Shown here piece by piece: positions 8,847-18,080 of a stretch of DNA of 64,000 nt. Location of the stretch: contig ML241305.1 of NCBI GenBank assembly GCA_005239435.1, forward strand, positions 1-64,000. Reading direction: 5' to 3'. This stretch comes from Halorussus salinisoli. GTDB taxonomy: Archaea; Halobacteriota; Halobacteria; Halobacteriales; Haladaptataceae. Position numbers and translations under genes: made by a program. The notes beneath the pieces were generated by a model that did not search any database, had not been told where the DNA came from, and saw only the letters and a program-made list of their open reading frames with translations. Numbering within the stretch: position 1 is the first letter of the stretch; each line of letters opens with the position of its first letter.

Positions 8847-9377
8847 GTGGACAGCGTCGAACTCAGCACCGTCGTCTACGTGCCGCCGGAGGAAGCCTAC
8901 GACTTCCTCGTCGACTTCCCGGGGTACGCCGACTACTCGAAACACCTCGACCAGGTGACGCGACACGGCGAGGGCGGTCCCGGGACGGAGTACGACATCC
9001 ACCTCCAGTGGTGGAAGCTGAACTACGTCGTCCGGTCGGAGGTAACCGATTTCGAACCGCACGAGCGCATCGGATGGCGCATCGTCAAAGACCTTCACGC
9101 GCACGGGGAGTGGTTGGTCGAACCCGCGCCCGAGGAGGCCCCGCCGGACCGCGAGAGCGCCTCGCGGGTCCGACTGGTCGTCGAGTTCGACGCGGACTCG
9201 GCGGACTCCGACGTGCTCGACCTGCCGCGACTCGTCTCGCTCGACTGGGTAATCGGCAAGGTGCGACCGCTCGTGCTGAAGGAGGCCGAGCGCGTCGTCG
9301 CGCGCATCGTGGAGGACCTGGAGGGCGAGCACCGGGAGGTCGAGCTCACGCTCCACGAGTCGCCCGACAGCGTGTAG
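8847..9377 (+). CDS. SRPBCC/START-domain protein (polyketide cyclase/COQ10-like)
   Basis: This 176-residue protein spans a single START-type helix-grip fold. The opening VELSTVVYVPPEEAYDFLVD and the later EVTDFEPHERIGWRIV are typical of the coenzyme-Q-binding/polyketide-cyclase group, which binds hydrophobic ligands in a central cavity. There is no signal peptide. GTG 8847 is supported by a TTTTA box about 30 bases upstream (8814-8818). The gene is monocistronic and its ligand is unknown. Confidence 0.8.
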   Translation: MDSVELSTVVYVPPEEAYDFLVDFPGYADYSKHLDQVTRHGEGGPGTEYDIHLQWWKLNYVVRSEVTDFEPHERIGWRIVKDLHAHGEWLVEPAPEEAPPDRESASRVRLVVEFDADSADSDVLDLPRLVSLDWVIGKVRPLVLKEAERVVARIVEDLEGEHREVELTLHESPDSV

Positions 9378-9444
9378 CCGAGCGTTCGCCGCGATGGAGC
9401 AATCGCTCGGCAGTGAGGAGGAAAAAAGCGAAACTGCGACCGTT

Positions 9445-10005
9445 CTACTCGGCCTGTCCGTAGTCGCCGCCGTACTTTATGAAGAAGTAGGCCAGACCGA
9501 GCGTGAACACCAGCGCGGCCGTCGTGGCGATGCTGAGCGTCTTCGCGCTACTCGGGATAGCCGGACCGCTACTCCCCGACGAGGCACCGCCCTCTTGGAC
9601 GGTGATGGTACCGACCATGCCAGCGGTCTTGTGGGGCTGGCAGAAGTACTCGTAGGTGCCGGTGGTCTCGAACGTGTGGCTGTACTCGTGGCCGGTGTCG
9701 TACGTCTTGCTCTCGCCGCCCTCGGTTCCTTCCCAGTTCGCACCGTCTGGTTGGCTCTCGGGGACGACGTTGTGGTTGTCCGACTCCCAGACGAAGTTGA
9801 CCGTCGTTCCCGGGGCGATGGTCAGCTCGGCGGGCTCGAACACGAGGCTCCCGCCCGGACCGACTATTACTTCCTCGCTTCCGCCGCCACCGCCGCCTTC
9901 TTCCTGCGCGACGGCGGTTCCGGCCGCGCCCGCGGCCGCCGCGGTCCCCGTGGCGGCCCGCATGAATCCACGCCGCGTGACCGACTCGCTTCCTTCCGTA
10001 CTCAT
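9445..10005 (-). CDS. Halocyanin, membrane-anchored blue copper protein
   Basis: The 186-residue product has a Tat signal (TRRGFMRAATG at 10-20), a Gly-rich linker, and one plastocyanin-like domain with the type-1 copper ligands H78, C122, H125 and M130 (DNHNVV; YFCQPHKTAGM). One C-terminal helix at about 153-175 ends in KYGG, so the copper domain faces outside and is tethered. It carries electrons between the bc-type complex and the terminal oxidase or another acceptor. The start at 10005 is supported by a TATA-like AGTATAG at about 10032-10038; the upstream 17 codons precede that point. Its copper domain is nearly identical to that of the gene at 30760. Confidence 0.93.
   Translation of the reverse strand: MSTEGSESVTRRGFMRAATGTAAAAGAAGTAVAQEEGGGGGGSEEVIVGPGGSLVFEPAELTIAPGTTVNFVWESDNHNVVPESQPDGANWEGTEGGESKTYDTGHEYSHTFETTGTYEYFCQPHKTAGMVGTITVQEGGASSGSSGPAIPSSAKTLSIATTAALVFTLGLAYFFIKYGGDYGQAE
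9587..9810 (-). repeat. 224-bp perfect inverted duplicate, copy 1
   Basis: Comparing this stretch by eye on the minus strand with 31015-31238 gave no mismatches over 224 bases. Both copies lie inside halocyanin genes. Identity falls just outside: three changes lie within the next 12 bases on one side and the sequences diverge at once on the other. Confidence 0.9.
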
Positions 10006-10288
10006 ACCCGGGGCTAGCGGTGGTGGGTACTCTATACTTTCGATACGACCCCACATCTTTTCGACGTCAGACGCCCGGAGGGCGCTCGCTCGCTCGCGGT
10101 AGAATCGCGGGTTCGTCAGCGTGGTGGTGTGCCAACGGTGGCTCTCCAGGTCGCTCCTGCTCAGTCGCTCACCGCCAGAGAAATGATATCAATAACGAAA
10201 GAAGGAATTTTGATTCCTAAATATATATGGACATTGCTGCGGCCGGCGTCTCCGGAGCGTCGCCCCGCTCGGACGACCGGTCTCGAAC
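10006..10288. other. Intergenic region, promoter of halocyanin gene only
   Basis: The 283 bases between the halocyanin start and the aminopeptidase end hold the halocyanin TATA box. An AT-rich tract (about 10180-10230) could be a terminator or an unassigned promoter. No ORF is convincing. Confidence 0.4.
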
Positions 10289-11329
10289 CTACAGACTGTA
10301 GTCGTGGTCGCCCGTCTCGGTCTCGAGGAAGGCCGTCAGGAGGTCGATAGCCGCCTCCACGTCGGCGTGGTGGACGCTCTCGGTGACGGTGTGGAGGTAC
10401 CGAGTCGGGACCGAGATGGCTCCGACCGGCTTCGCGCCGTGGGTGTTCTGGAAGCCGGCGGTGTCGGTCGCCCCCGAGGGAAGCACCTCCATCTGGTGGT
10501 CGATGGCGCGGTCCTCGGCGACCGAGCGCATCCGGCGGTGGACCTTCGGGGTCGTGACCACGCTGGAGTCTTTGAGCTTTATCGCCGCGCCGTCGCCGAG
10601 TTCGGTCACGTACTCGCTCTCCTTTCCGACCGCGGGGATGTCGTTGGCGACCGTCACGTCGAGCGCCACCGCGAGGTCCGGGTCGAGGTCCACGCCGAGT
10701 GCGGGCGCCCCGCGGACGCCGAGTTCCTCCTGGACCGTCGCGCAGAAGTGGACGGTCACGTCCGGGTCCGTGACTCGCTTCGCGGCTTCCAGCATGGCGA
10801 ACAGACACACCCGGTCGTCCAGCGCCTTCCCGGTCACGTTGTCGCCGACCCGGACCGTCGTCTGTTCCATGCTCACGAGGTCGCCGACCGAGACGCGCTC
10901 CTCGACCTCCTCGGCCGGGAGTCCGAGGTCGATGGTCACGTCGTCGATGGAGAACTCCTCGTCGTCGTCCTGGACGTGGGTCGGAATCGACCCGATGACG
11001 CCGATCAGATCCTCCGCCTCGGTGTGGACGGTCACGCGCTGGGCCCGGAGTACGTCGGGGTCCCACCCGCCGAGGGTATCGACTTCGAGGAAGCCGTCGT
11101 CGGTGACGTGTTTTATCATAAATCCAATTTCGTCAATGTGTGCCGCGACCGCGACCTCGTAGTCGCTCGCTCCCTCAACCGTCCCCACGACGTTCCCCAT
11201 CGCGTCGGTGTGGACCGCGTCCGTCACGCCCTCTAACTCCCGCCGAACGAGGTCCCGCACTCGGTCCTCGTACCCCGGTACGCCACTGGTCTCGGTGAGT
11301 TCCCGCAGCAGGTCGAAGTCGAAGTTCAT
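10289..11329 (-). CDS. M42-family metallo-aminopeptidase (glutamyl aminopeptidase/TET type)
   Basis: This is a 346-residue cytosolic di-zinc aminopeptidase of family M42. Ligands in order are H64 (AAHIDEIGF), D171/D172 (KALDDRV), the catalytic E201-E202 (VQEELGVRG), D224 (ALDVTVAND) and a C-terminal His in RYLHTVTESV. These enzymes assemble into tetrahedral dodecamers in archaea and trim peptides from the proteasome. Start ATG 11329 is chosen because a TTTAAG box lies about 28 bases upstream and MNFDFDLLRELTETSGVPGYE is the normal N-terminus; the ORF extends 119 codons further upstream without family sequence. It is monocistronic. Confidence 0.93.
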   Translation of the reverse strand: MNFDFDLLRELTETSGVPGYEDRVRDLVRRELEGVTDAVHTDAMGNVVGTVEGASDYEVAVAAHIDEIGFMIKHVTDDGFLEVDTLGGWDPDVLRAQRVTVHTEAEDLIGVIGSIPTHVQDDDEEFSIDDVTIDLGLPAEEVEERVSVGDLVSMEQTTVRVGDNVTGKALDDRVCLFAMLEAAKRVTDPDVTVHFCATVQEELGVRGAPALGVDLDPDLAVALDVTVANDIPAVGKESEYVTELGDGAAIKLKDSSVVTTPKVHRRMRSVAEDRAIDHQMEVLPSGATDTAGFQNTHGAKPVGAISVPTRYLHTVTESVHHADVEAAIDLLTAFLETETGDHDYSL

Positions 11330-11787
11330 GACGAATACTGACGGCTCACTCGGCTTAAATCCCGTCTTTCCGGGGTTTCGGTCGGAAAGTGTGGCTACCG
11401 CGTGGGACACCGAGTTGCTACGAATCGGTGAAGTCGGAGACGTGAACGACGGAAACGGAGTGGTTCTGGTTTCGAGAGCCCCGTCCGGTCGCTGCGAACC
11501 CCTGAAAGAGACGTCGTAACAAACGGTTAGAAAGCCCCGCCTGCTCGTGGTCCAGTTTCGAGTGAGACTGGAGTTTCCCCGGCGTTTGCGGTGATTACCT
11601 GCTCGATTGGGCGCGTGTACCGAACCGACGGCCGACCCTGTTTCGAGTCGCTCGACGGCGGCGATTCGGCAGACGGCGTATAACAAAGGCCGACCTGTTG
11701 AAATTATATCGTGGACCTACGCGACCGTGCGATTCGGTTCCCGTCGCACGTCGATACAGCCAGCAACTCCCAGCGAGACACCGAACA
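11330..11787. other. Intergenic region with repeat R1 and promoters
   Basis: This 458-base divergent spacer holds the aminopeptidase promoter at its left end, a copy of repeat R1 at 11433-11498, and TATAAC / TTATAT boxes at about 11681 and 11704 ahead of the glycosyltransferase gene. No gene was seen. Confidence 0.5.
11433..11498 (+). repeat. Dispersed intergenic repeat R1, long copy A
   Basis: It shares GTCGGAG, GTGAACGACGGAA, CGGAGTG and TCTGGTTTCGA in the same order and spacing with 19228-19293, and more loosely with 23770-23828. Confidence 0.65.
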
Positions 11788-12783
11788 ATGTACAACGGAA
11801 ACACAGTCGGCGTCGTCGTACCGGCGTACAACGAACAGGGCCTCGTCGGCGAGGTCATCGACTCCATCCCCGACTTCGTGGATCGGATTTACGTCGTGGA
11901 CGACCGGTCTACCGACGAAACGTGGCAGGAGATACGGCGACACGCCGAGCAGGCCAACCGGGTCGTGGGCGAGCCCGAGACCGCGCCGAAACTCGCTGAC
12001 GGCGGGTTCGACCCCTCTCGGCGAGTCGTTCCGATTCGCCACGAGACCAATCGCGGCGTCGGCGGTGCGATCAAGACCGGCTACCGACGGGCCTACGACG
12101 ACGGCATGGACGTGACCGCCGTGATAGCGGGCGACGGCCAGATGGACCCCGACCAGCTCGACCGACTCCTCGACCCTATCGTGGAGCGGAAGGCCGACTA
12201 CGCCAAGGGCACCCGCCTCCTCGATTCCGAGTTCCGCGAGGAGATGCCCGCCTTTCGCCTGTTCGGCAATCGACTGCTCTCGGGACTGACGAAGGTCGCC
12301 AGCGGCTACTGGCACACCACCGACCCGCAGAACGGCTACACCGCTATCTCCCACCGGGCGCTCGACGAACTCGACGTCGAGAGCCTCTACGACGATTACG
12401 GGTTCGCCAACGAACTCCTCGTGAGGCTGAACTGTCACGGGATGGCGGTCGCCGACGTGGCGATTCCGGCCATCTACGGCGACGAGGAGAGTACCATCGA
12501 GTACCGTAGCTTCGTCCCGAAACTGTCGTGGCTCCTGCTGATCAACTTCCTCCATCGACAGCGAACCCAACTCACCGAGTCCGGCAGTTGGACGGCCGCA
12601 CTCGGGTACGCGCTCGGCGCAATCGGACTCGTCGCGGCCGTCGTCGCCGGACTGGTCGCCGGGTCGGGCCTGCTCGCGGTCCTCGTCGTCGGAAGCCTCC
12701 TGTCGCTCGGACTCGCCATGTACAGCGACAAGTCGAACAACGAGGCGCTGGAGCTACGAGTGGCCGGTGGGGACGACGCGTAG
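11788..12783 (+). CDS. Family 2 glycosyltransferase (dolichyl-phosphate hexose synthase type)
   Basis: This is a 331-residue GT-A glycosyltransferase. VGVVVPAYNEQGLVGEVID opens the Rossmann-like nucleotide-sugar domain, RIYVVDDRSTDETW carries the first Asp motif, and AVIAGDGQMDPDQL is the DXD-like site. Two C-terminal helices (about 270-315) anchor it in the membrane. The pattern fits enzymes that transfer a sugar to a polyprenyl phosphate or to a lipid-linked chain for glycan assembly. ATG 11788 directly precedes the fold; an upstream in-frame TTG would add 30 unrelated residues. It converges on a DUF354 gene that may serve the same pathway. Confidence 0.85.
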   Translation: MYNGNTVGVVVPAYNEQGLVGEVIDSIPDFVDRIYVVDDRSTDETWQEIRRHAEQANRVVGEPETAPKLADGGFDPSRRVVPIRHETNRGVGGAIKTGYRRAYDDGMDVTAVIAGDGQMDPDQLDRLLDPIVERKADYAKGTRLLDSEFREEMPAFRLFGNRLLSGLTKVASGYWHTTDPQNGYTAISHRALDELDVESLYDDYGFANELLVRLNCHGMAVADVAIPAIYGDEESTIEYRSFVPKLSWLLLINFLHRQRTQLTESGSWTAALGYALGAIGLVAAVVAGLVAGSGLLAVLVVGSLLSLGLAMYSDKSNNEALELRVAGGDDA

Positions 12784-12806
12784 ACGGAAAAATCTCGTTT
12801 TCGGAG

Positions 12807-13901
12807 TCAGACCGACGCGCCCGTCGGCATCCGCTCGTGGGTGCGCTTGGTGGGTAGCGACCTGAGACTGGTCGGGTCGGTCGCCACCTGCACCACGAGG
12901 TCGGTGAGGTTCACTTTGTCCTCCAGGAACGTCTCGCGCTTGCGCGCCCACTCGCTGGCGACGCCCGGATCCGCGAGCAGGTCGGTCGCCGTCTCCGTCA
13001 CCGAGTCGAGCTCGCGGAGGTTGTAGATGAGACCCTCGCGTTCGAGTTCGGCGAAGTTGCCCATGTCGTCGTCGCCGACGAAGGAGTTCGAGCGAATCGC
13101 TGGCGTGCCCAACAGCGCGGCCTCCGTGACCATGGTCTGGGTGTCGGCGACCAGCAGGGAGGCTTCGGCCAGCGCGTCGTGGATGAGTGCGGGGTGGAGG
13201 TCGAAGGGCCGAGCGGGCGTCTCCGAGAAGTCCATGTCGCCGCCCTCGTCGGAGACGAAGACCGTCGCCTGCTCGGACAGTTCCGCTACGAGTCGGCGAC
13301 GTTTCTCGGGCGTGAACCCGTCCTGCCCTACGTCGTGGTGCGAGCCGAAGGCGTTGAGTCGGACGATGACGTACTCCTCGTCCGGGCCGACCCCCAACTC
13401 GTCGCGGATGTCGGTCTGGGGTTCGTACTCGTCGGGATGGAGGTACGCGCACTCTTTGAATCCGCGGAAGACGTGGTGGTTCTCGCCGAGGTCCTTGTCG
13501 AAGGTGTGCGGCGTGAGGTAGGCGTCGGCGAAGGGCCGCGAGATGGCGTGGTCGACGTGGGTGTTCTCGGAGTCGGTGATGAGTACGACCGGCGCGTCCG
13601 TGGCGGCCCCCGCGTGGGCGGCATACGCGCCGACTCCGAATATCTTGTCGGGGTCGTACGCTCGAACGTTCCGGAGGATGGTGACGTAGTGGCTCGGGAG
13701 TCGTCGGGCCAGCGAGTACTTGTTGGTCGCCAGTTGGCCGTAGACGACGTGGGGCAGGTCGTAGTAGTCGAGCAGGTCGAGAGTGCATCCGTAGTCGCGG
13801 GCCAGCACCAGCACCTCGTGGCCGCGCTCCTGCAACTCCGAGACGGCGTTGCGATAGAGGTGGACGTGGGCCGGGGTGTTCGTGAAGAACAGGTAGTTCA
13901 T
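12807..13901 (-). CDS. DUF354 protein, glycosyltransferase-like
   Basis: The product is 364 residues long and has the two-Rossmann-domain look of GT-B enzymes. The N-terminus NYLFFTNTPAHVHLYRN with a following GHEVLVLARD resembles UDP-GlcNAc 2-epimerase/glycosyltransferase relatives assigned to DUF354, which are common in archaeal surface-polysaccharide loci. Central VIVRLNAFGSHHDVG and C-terminal SLLVADTQTMVTEAALLGTP correspond to the donor-binding half. Start 13901 is preferred over 13916 because the likely TATA (AATACT near 13932-13937) is about 30 bases away. The exact activity is unknown. Confidence 0.75.
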   Translation of the reverse strand: MNYLFFTNTPAHVHLYRNAVSELQERGHEVLVLARDYGCTLDLLDYYDLPHVVYGQLATNKYSLARRLPSHYVTILRNVRAYDPDKIFGVGAYAAHAGAATDAPVVLITDSENTHVDHAISRPFADAYLTPHTFDKDLGENHHVFRGFKECAYLHPDEYEPQTDIRDELGVGPDEEYVIVRLNAFGSHHDVGQDGFTPEKRRRLVAELSEQATVFVSDEGGDMDFSETPARPFDLHPALIHDALAEASLLVADTQTMVTEAALLGTPAIRSNSFVGDDDMGNFAELEREGLIYNLRELDSVTETATDLLADPGVASEWARKRETFLEDKVNLTDLVVQVATDPTSLRSLPTKRTHERMPTGASV

Positions 13902-14111
13902 GTCTCGGCCATACATCGGCCCAGTGAGAGTATTGTTCTACGGCGCGTTCCGTCGCTTCAGCCTCCGACAACTGACTTCTCGGGGGGAAGTACGTCCGGT
14001 TTGACGCAGTAGTAATCGCGTCCTGTCGAGATTCGAGCGAACGACCGTTCGCCTCGGTCGAGAAGAAGACGTTTGCCGTCGAGAAGGAGTGTTACTGGTA
14101 GCGAGGCGGAG

Positions 14112-15611
14112 TCAGGACCCGTCTTCGACTCTGACGGTCGCGGGGCCGTCGAGCCTGAAGGCCGTGATTTCGCCGGAGAACCGGAAGCCGTCCTTCCCGC
14201 CGATGACTCGCCCGGAAATCTGGCCGTCCGAGATGGTGTCGTGGGCGTTGACCGACCCGAGCGCCGCGCTCTTGCGGGCCGACCCGCTGACCTCGAACGT
14301 GTAGGTGCTGGCGGCCCGAGGCGCGTCGCTCCCGTCGATGACCAGTTTGTTCGGGAGCGAGAGGTCCGAGACGCTGACCTCCTCGCCGCCGTACCGAATC
14401 GTCCACTTGCTCTCGTCGAGGTCCATCGAAACGACGTCGCCGTCCACGAGGAAGGAGTCACCGTAACCGTTGCCCGCGACGCCGGTGACCGTCACCGTGC
14501 CGTCGCCGTTGTCGGTGATGCTGTCGTTGCCTTCGGCCGCCACGTCGCCAGCGGACGTGCGCTTCTTGGCGCTTCCCTCGACGGTGAACTCGTAGGAGAT
14601 GCTCGACGTGTTCGACCCGGCGACCAGTTCGAGGACCGTTCCCTCGGCCTCCGAGTCGTCGGGTTCACTGGTCGTGGAGTCGGAATCGGAGCCACCGCTG
14701 GCGCTGGAGGTTCCGCTGGCGGCCTCTTCGGCCGTCATGGGGACGCCCGCCGGAACTCTGCTCGTGTCGGCGTTCGAGCCCCAGCGGGTGTTCTTCGAGA
14801 TGATTTCGGGGTCGCCCGCCCTGCTGTCCTGCTCGCGCTTCGCTGGCGAACTGCCGATGTCGGAGTCGCGGACCTCGACCGGTCCCCACCACGCCCAGAC
14901 GCCGCGACTGTTGACGGAGCCGGGACTCGAACAACCGACGCCGCACGGCCGGGCGGTTCCGCCCTTGACCACGCAGTTCTCGACGTGGGAGGTCCGGCCG
15001 TCGAGCGAGCCGACCCGGATGTTGGAGATGTTGTTGCTGTCGAAGTAGCTGTCGTAGACGTTGACGACGCCGCCGTGGCCCTGGGCGCCGGGGCCGGTGC
15101 CGTACAGTCCGTTGTCGATGAAGTGGGCGATGTGGACGTTCCGGAAGTTCAGCGTTCCGTAGTGAGCGTTAGCGTTGACCCAGATACCACCCTTGCCGGT
15201 CTTCGCGGTCTGGCCGTCGCCCATGTAGAGGTTCTCGACCGTGGCGGTGCCGCCCTTCGAGACCGCGGGCGTGAACAGGTAGTGTCCGCCGGGGTGGTTC
15301 CCCTTGAAGGCGACGTTCCGGACCGTCCAGCCGTCGCCGCTCGCGTATATCTTCGCCGACGCGCCGTCGGCGGTCATGTCGATGAGGAGGTTCTCCAGCG
15401 TCTCGCCGCTTCCGACGCTGAAGGTTCGGGTCTCGCCTGCCGAAACCGTGACCGTTCGATACTCTGCCGCGTTCGCCACGTCGCTCGCACTCGTCAGCGT
15501 TCCGGCGCCGAGCGCGGCGGCGACGCCGCCTCCGGCGACTCCCAAGAAGGACCGCCGGTCTACTGTTGCTTCTCGCTGTTCGCGTTCGCGTGCTGTCTTG
15601 TCGCGTGCCAT
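14112..15611 (-). CDS. Secreted right-handed beta-helix protein with two C-terminal repeats
   Basis: The protein has 499 residues. A Tat signal (DRRSFLGVAGGG from 18) is followed by a pectate-lyase-like parallel beta-helix of about 240 residues, with successive asparagine-containing turns such as NVAFKG, NLYMGD, NVHIAHFIDNGLYG, NVYDSYFDSNNIS and ENCVVKGG. A Ser/Gly/Asp linker leads to two tandem beta-rich domains of about 75 residues each that resemble one another (ISYEFTVEGSAKK and STYTFEVSGSARK). Extracellular polysaccharide binding or cleavage is plausible, but no lyase catalytic residues could be assigned. No sorting tail is seen. Confidence 0.8.
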   Translation of the reverse strand: MARDKTAREREQREATVDRRSFLGVAGGGVAAALGAGTLTSASDVANAAEYRTVTVSAGETRTFSVGSGETLENLLIDMTADGASAKIYASGDGWTVRNVAFKGNHPGGHYLFTPAVSKGGTATVENLYMGDGQTAKTGKGGIWVNANAHYGTLNFRNVHIAHFIDNGLYGTGPGAQGHGGVVNVYDSYFDSNNISNIRVGSLDGRTSHVENCVVKGGTARPCGVGCSSPGSVNSRGVWAWWGPVEVRDSDIGSSPAKREQDSRAGDPEIISKNTRWGSNADTSRVPAGVPMTAEEAASGTSSASGGSDSDSTTSEPDDSEAEGTVLELVAGSNTSSISYEFTVEGSAKKRTSAGDVAAEGNDSITDNGDGTVTVTGVAGNGYGDSFLVDGDVVSMDLDESKWTIRYGGEEVSVSDLSLPNKLVIDGSDAPRAASTYTFEVSGSARKSAALGSVNAHDTISDGQISGRVIGGKDGFRFSGEITAFRLDGPATVRVEDGS

Positions 15612-16021
15612 GCCAATTTCAAGGCTGAGTTGCTATATTACAAGCTTTGTGGTTTCGCTTCAATGCTCGAATAGTCATTTATGTGCTGATTGACCGCCCC
15701 TCGCTGAGGCCGACTCGCGGAACTGTCGGACGAACGTCTGGAACGTCGTTTTCGACATCTACAGGCCGCCTACACCACGTCCAGGAGGTGATTAACGAGG
15801 CAATTACGACGGTAATCGAAGCTTGCGATCGAGGCCACAACTCGAACGTATCGCTGGCAGAGGACGACCGTTTTCGGGTCACTCGTCGGAGTTCACTCGA
15901 CGGGGAGCGAACTACACTTCGGACGCTCCCCGTCGCGTCGAACGTCGGCGCTGACGAGTGGAAAACGGTCAACGAGTTCCCTGTTGTTCCGGAACGCTTT
16001 TGCCCGGAACGACACACATCA
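15612..16021. other. Intergenic region, nothing coding seen
   Basis: The 410 bases between two divergent genes hold AT-rich promoter sequence next to the beta-helix gene (about 15618-15690). A CTTTT box at about 15997 lies ahead of the MTH865-like gene. ORFs here are shadow-like. Confidence 0.4.
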
Positions 16022-16291
16022 ATGGATATGGCAGACGAAGAAACCGAAGCCGAACTCCGCGAACAGTTCACCGAGGCGTTCGAAGGTGCCGACTTCCCCG
16101 TCAGTAATCCGATGGACCTCGTGCCCGCGCTCCCGGACGGACCGGGGACGCGCTTCGAGGCGGGCGACGTTAGCTTCACCGCGATGGAGTTGTCTACGAA
16201 GCTCTCGGGCGTTCAGGACTTCCCCTACGACGACGTAGAGACCCTCGTCGACGACCTCATCGAAGGCCTGCACGAGAAGGATATGCTGTAG
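16022..16291 (+). CDS. MTH865-like family protein
   Basis: This 89-residue acidic soluble protein has the composition and layout of the MTH865 family of small archaeal helical proteins: TEAELREQFTEAFEGADFPV, then NPMDLVPALPDGPGTRFEAG, then a LVDDLIEGLHEKDML tail. The structure of the family founder is known but its function is not. ATG 16022 and ATG 16028 are both possible; the upstream box fits either. It converges on and abuts the next gene. Confidence 0.8.
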   Translation: MDMADEETEAELREQFTEAFEGADFPVSNPMDLVPALPDGPGTRFEAGDVSFTAMELSTKLSGVQDFPYDDVETLVDDLIEGLHEKDML

Positions 16292-16552
16292 CTACTCGTC
16301 TTCTTCACCTTCCTCGTCCTCGGGAAGCGCGACCAACAGCACTTCCCACACGTCGTGTTGGTGGTTGAACTCGCTGTCTAGCACCCGGTCGTTCTCGCCG
16401 ATGGGAATCGGCTGTTGCGGGTGGGACACTTCGAGCCACGTCACGGTCGGCTCGGTGATGTCCATCTCGGCGATGTCGTCCGGTCGCGCGGTTCCGGCCT
16501 GTTCTCCCATCTCGCGCTCCCCCGGACCTGTCGGTGTGCCTTGACGTTCCAC
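16292..16552 (-). CDS. Small conserved hypothetical protein
   Basis: The product is 86 residues from GTG 16552. TTTTATAG on the minus strand at about 16584-16591 lies about 35 bases upstream. An ATG at 16510 would give a 72-residue version. The readable core is ITEPTVTWLEVSHPQQPIPIG followed by a hydrophobic VWEVLLVALPED and a very acidic tail. I do not recognise a family. Its end abuts the stop of the MTH865-like gene with no spacer. Confidence 0.6.
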   Translation of the reverse strand: MERQGTPTGPGEREMGEQAGTARPDDIAEMDITEPTVTWLEVSHPQQPIPIGENDRVLDSEFNHQHDVWEVLLVALPEDEEGEEDE

Positions 16553-16696
16553 GGTAATCTCCCCGTCGCTCGTACCACAGCGTTCTATAAAACCCTGCTG
16601 GCGCGGCCGAGGAGCGGGTTCGATTACCCGACGGGACTGTAGAGACCCCGTGAGAACTCCGGAAGCGACAAGTTCCGACCGGCCCAAGAGCCGACG

Positions 16697-18076
16697 ATGA
16701 AACGGCCGACCGTCCGGACGCTCGCGCTCGGTGGATTCGCACTACTGGCCGGGACGCTGTTCGCCGGGACTGCGCTCGCACACGGCGGCGGCCTGCGCGC
16801 GGCGGCCGGGAGCCTCTCGGTGCCGACGTGGCTGTTCCTGCTCACCGGCGGCGGCGTCGTCGGCGCGTCGTTCCTGCTGGCTAGCTTCGTCACGGACCGG
16901 GCGTTCATCCGCGCGGTCCACGGCTGGCGACGAGTCGCCAGCACCCGACTCGACGGAGTCGTGGCGCTGACGCGGGTCCTCTCGGTCGCGGCCCTGCTCG
17001 GCGTCGTCTACGTCGGTCTCGTCGGCCCGCAGGAGATGTTCCGGAACGCCGCCATCCTCCTCGTCTGGGTCGGCTGGTGGGCCGGTTACGTCGCCACGGT
17101 CTACCTCGTGGGCAACAGTTGGCCCGCGCTGAACCCGTGGCGGGCGGTCTCCGAGTGGCTTCCGTCGCTCGACCGCGACTACCCCGACCGACTGGGCGCG
17201 TGGCCGAGCGTCGTCGGTCTGCTCGCGCTGGTCTGGCTGGAGGTCGTCAGTCCGCTGGCCGACGACCCGCGACTGCTGGCGTGGGTCGTGGTCGGCTACT
17301 CGATCGTCACGCTGGCCGGCGCGCTCGCCTTCGGCCCGGACCGCTGGTTCGGAAGCGTCGACCCCGTGGCGCGACTGTTCCGGTACTACGGTCGGGTCGC
17401 ACCGATTCAGCGGAGCGAGGACGGCGGCCTCGAACTCCGAGCGCCCGGCATGGCGCTGACCGACGCCCGACTCGCCGACGGTCGGGACGAGGTGGCCTTC
17501 GTGGTTGCGATTCTCTGGGTCACGACGTACGACGGATTCGTCGGAACGCCACTCTGGACCGACCTCGCGCGCGGCGCGGTCGGCGCGGGCGTGCCCCCGG
17601 TCGTCCTCTATCCGGCCGGACTGCTCGCTGGCTACGGCCTCTTTCTGGGAGTCTACTGGCTCGCGGCCCGGTACTCCCGGAAGACCGCCGAGACGTACCT
17701 GACACCGGACGCCATCGCCCGCCGGTTCGCGCCCTCGCTGTTGCCCATCGCCGCCGGCTACCACCTCGCGCACTTCATCGGCCTGTTCGTGTCGCTGTCG
17801 CCCGCGCTCGTCGCCGCGCTGTCGAACCCGCTGAACCCGCCGATAAACCCCTCGGTGGTCGTCCTGCCGAGTTGGTTCGGGATGCTCGCCGTGGCGTTCG
17901 TCCTGCTCGGGCACCTGCTGGCGGTCTGGGTCGCGCACGCGAGCGCGTACGAGGTGTTCCCGGGTCGCTTGCAGGCGGTCCGGAGCCAGTACCCCTTCGT
18001 CGTCGTGATGGTGCTGTACACCATGACGAGCCTCTGGATAGTGTCCGCACCGAGTGCCGAACCCCCGTTCGTCTGA
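16697..18076 (+). CDS. Polytopic membrane protein of unknown function
   Basis: This 459-residue protein has about 11-12 predicted membrane helices, the first following a signal-like start that ends in ALAHGGG. Conserved-looking elements are LPVPTWLF-like SVPTWLFLLTGGG, NSWPALNPWRAVSEW and a late AAGYHLAHFIGLF with paired histidines that could bind a metal or heme. The layout resembles a family of bacterial membrane proteins sometimes mislabelled fenitrothion hydrolase (recalled, not checked). The next gene starts 4 bases later, so they are probably one operon. Function unknown. Confidence 0.75.
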   Translation: MKRPTVRTLALGGFALLAGTLFAGTALAHGGGLRAAAGSLSVPTWLFLLTGGGVVGASFLLASFVTDRAFIRAVHGWRRVASTRLDGVVALTRVLSVAALLGVVYVGLVGPQEMFRNAAILLVWVGWWAGYVATVYLVGNSWPALNPWRAVSEWLPSLDRDYPDRLGAWPSVVGLLALVWLEVVSPLADDPRLLAWVVVGYSIVTLAGALAFGPDRWFGSVDPVARLFRYYGRVAPIQRSEDGGLELRAPGMALTDARLADGRDEVAFVVAILWVTTYDGFVGTPLWTDLARGAVGAGVPPVVLYPAGLLAGYGLFLGVYWLAARYSRKTAETYLTPDAIARRFAPSLLPIAAGYHLAHFIGLFVSLSPALVAALSNPLNPPINPSVVVLPSWFGMLAVAFVLLGHLLAVWVAHASAYEVFPGRLQAVRSQYPFVVVMVLYTMTSLWIVSAPSAEPPFV

Positions 18077-18080
18077 CCCC

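Noticed and set aside
12754..13971. 405-codon reverse ORF overlapping the DUF354 gene
   Set aside because: It is in a different frame from the DUF354 gene, is Arg/Pro-rich, and shows no family motif.
15612..16021. Reverse ORF at 15679-16179 as a regulator gene
   Set aside because: It is Ser/Arg/Val-rich, overlaps the MTH865-like gene, and has no helix-turn-helix or other motif.
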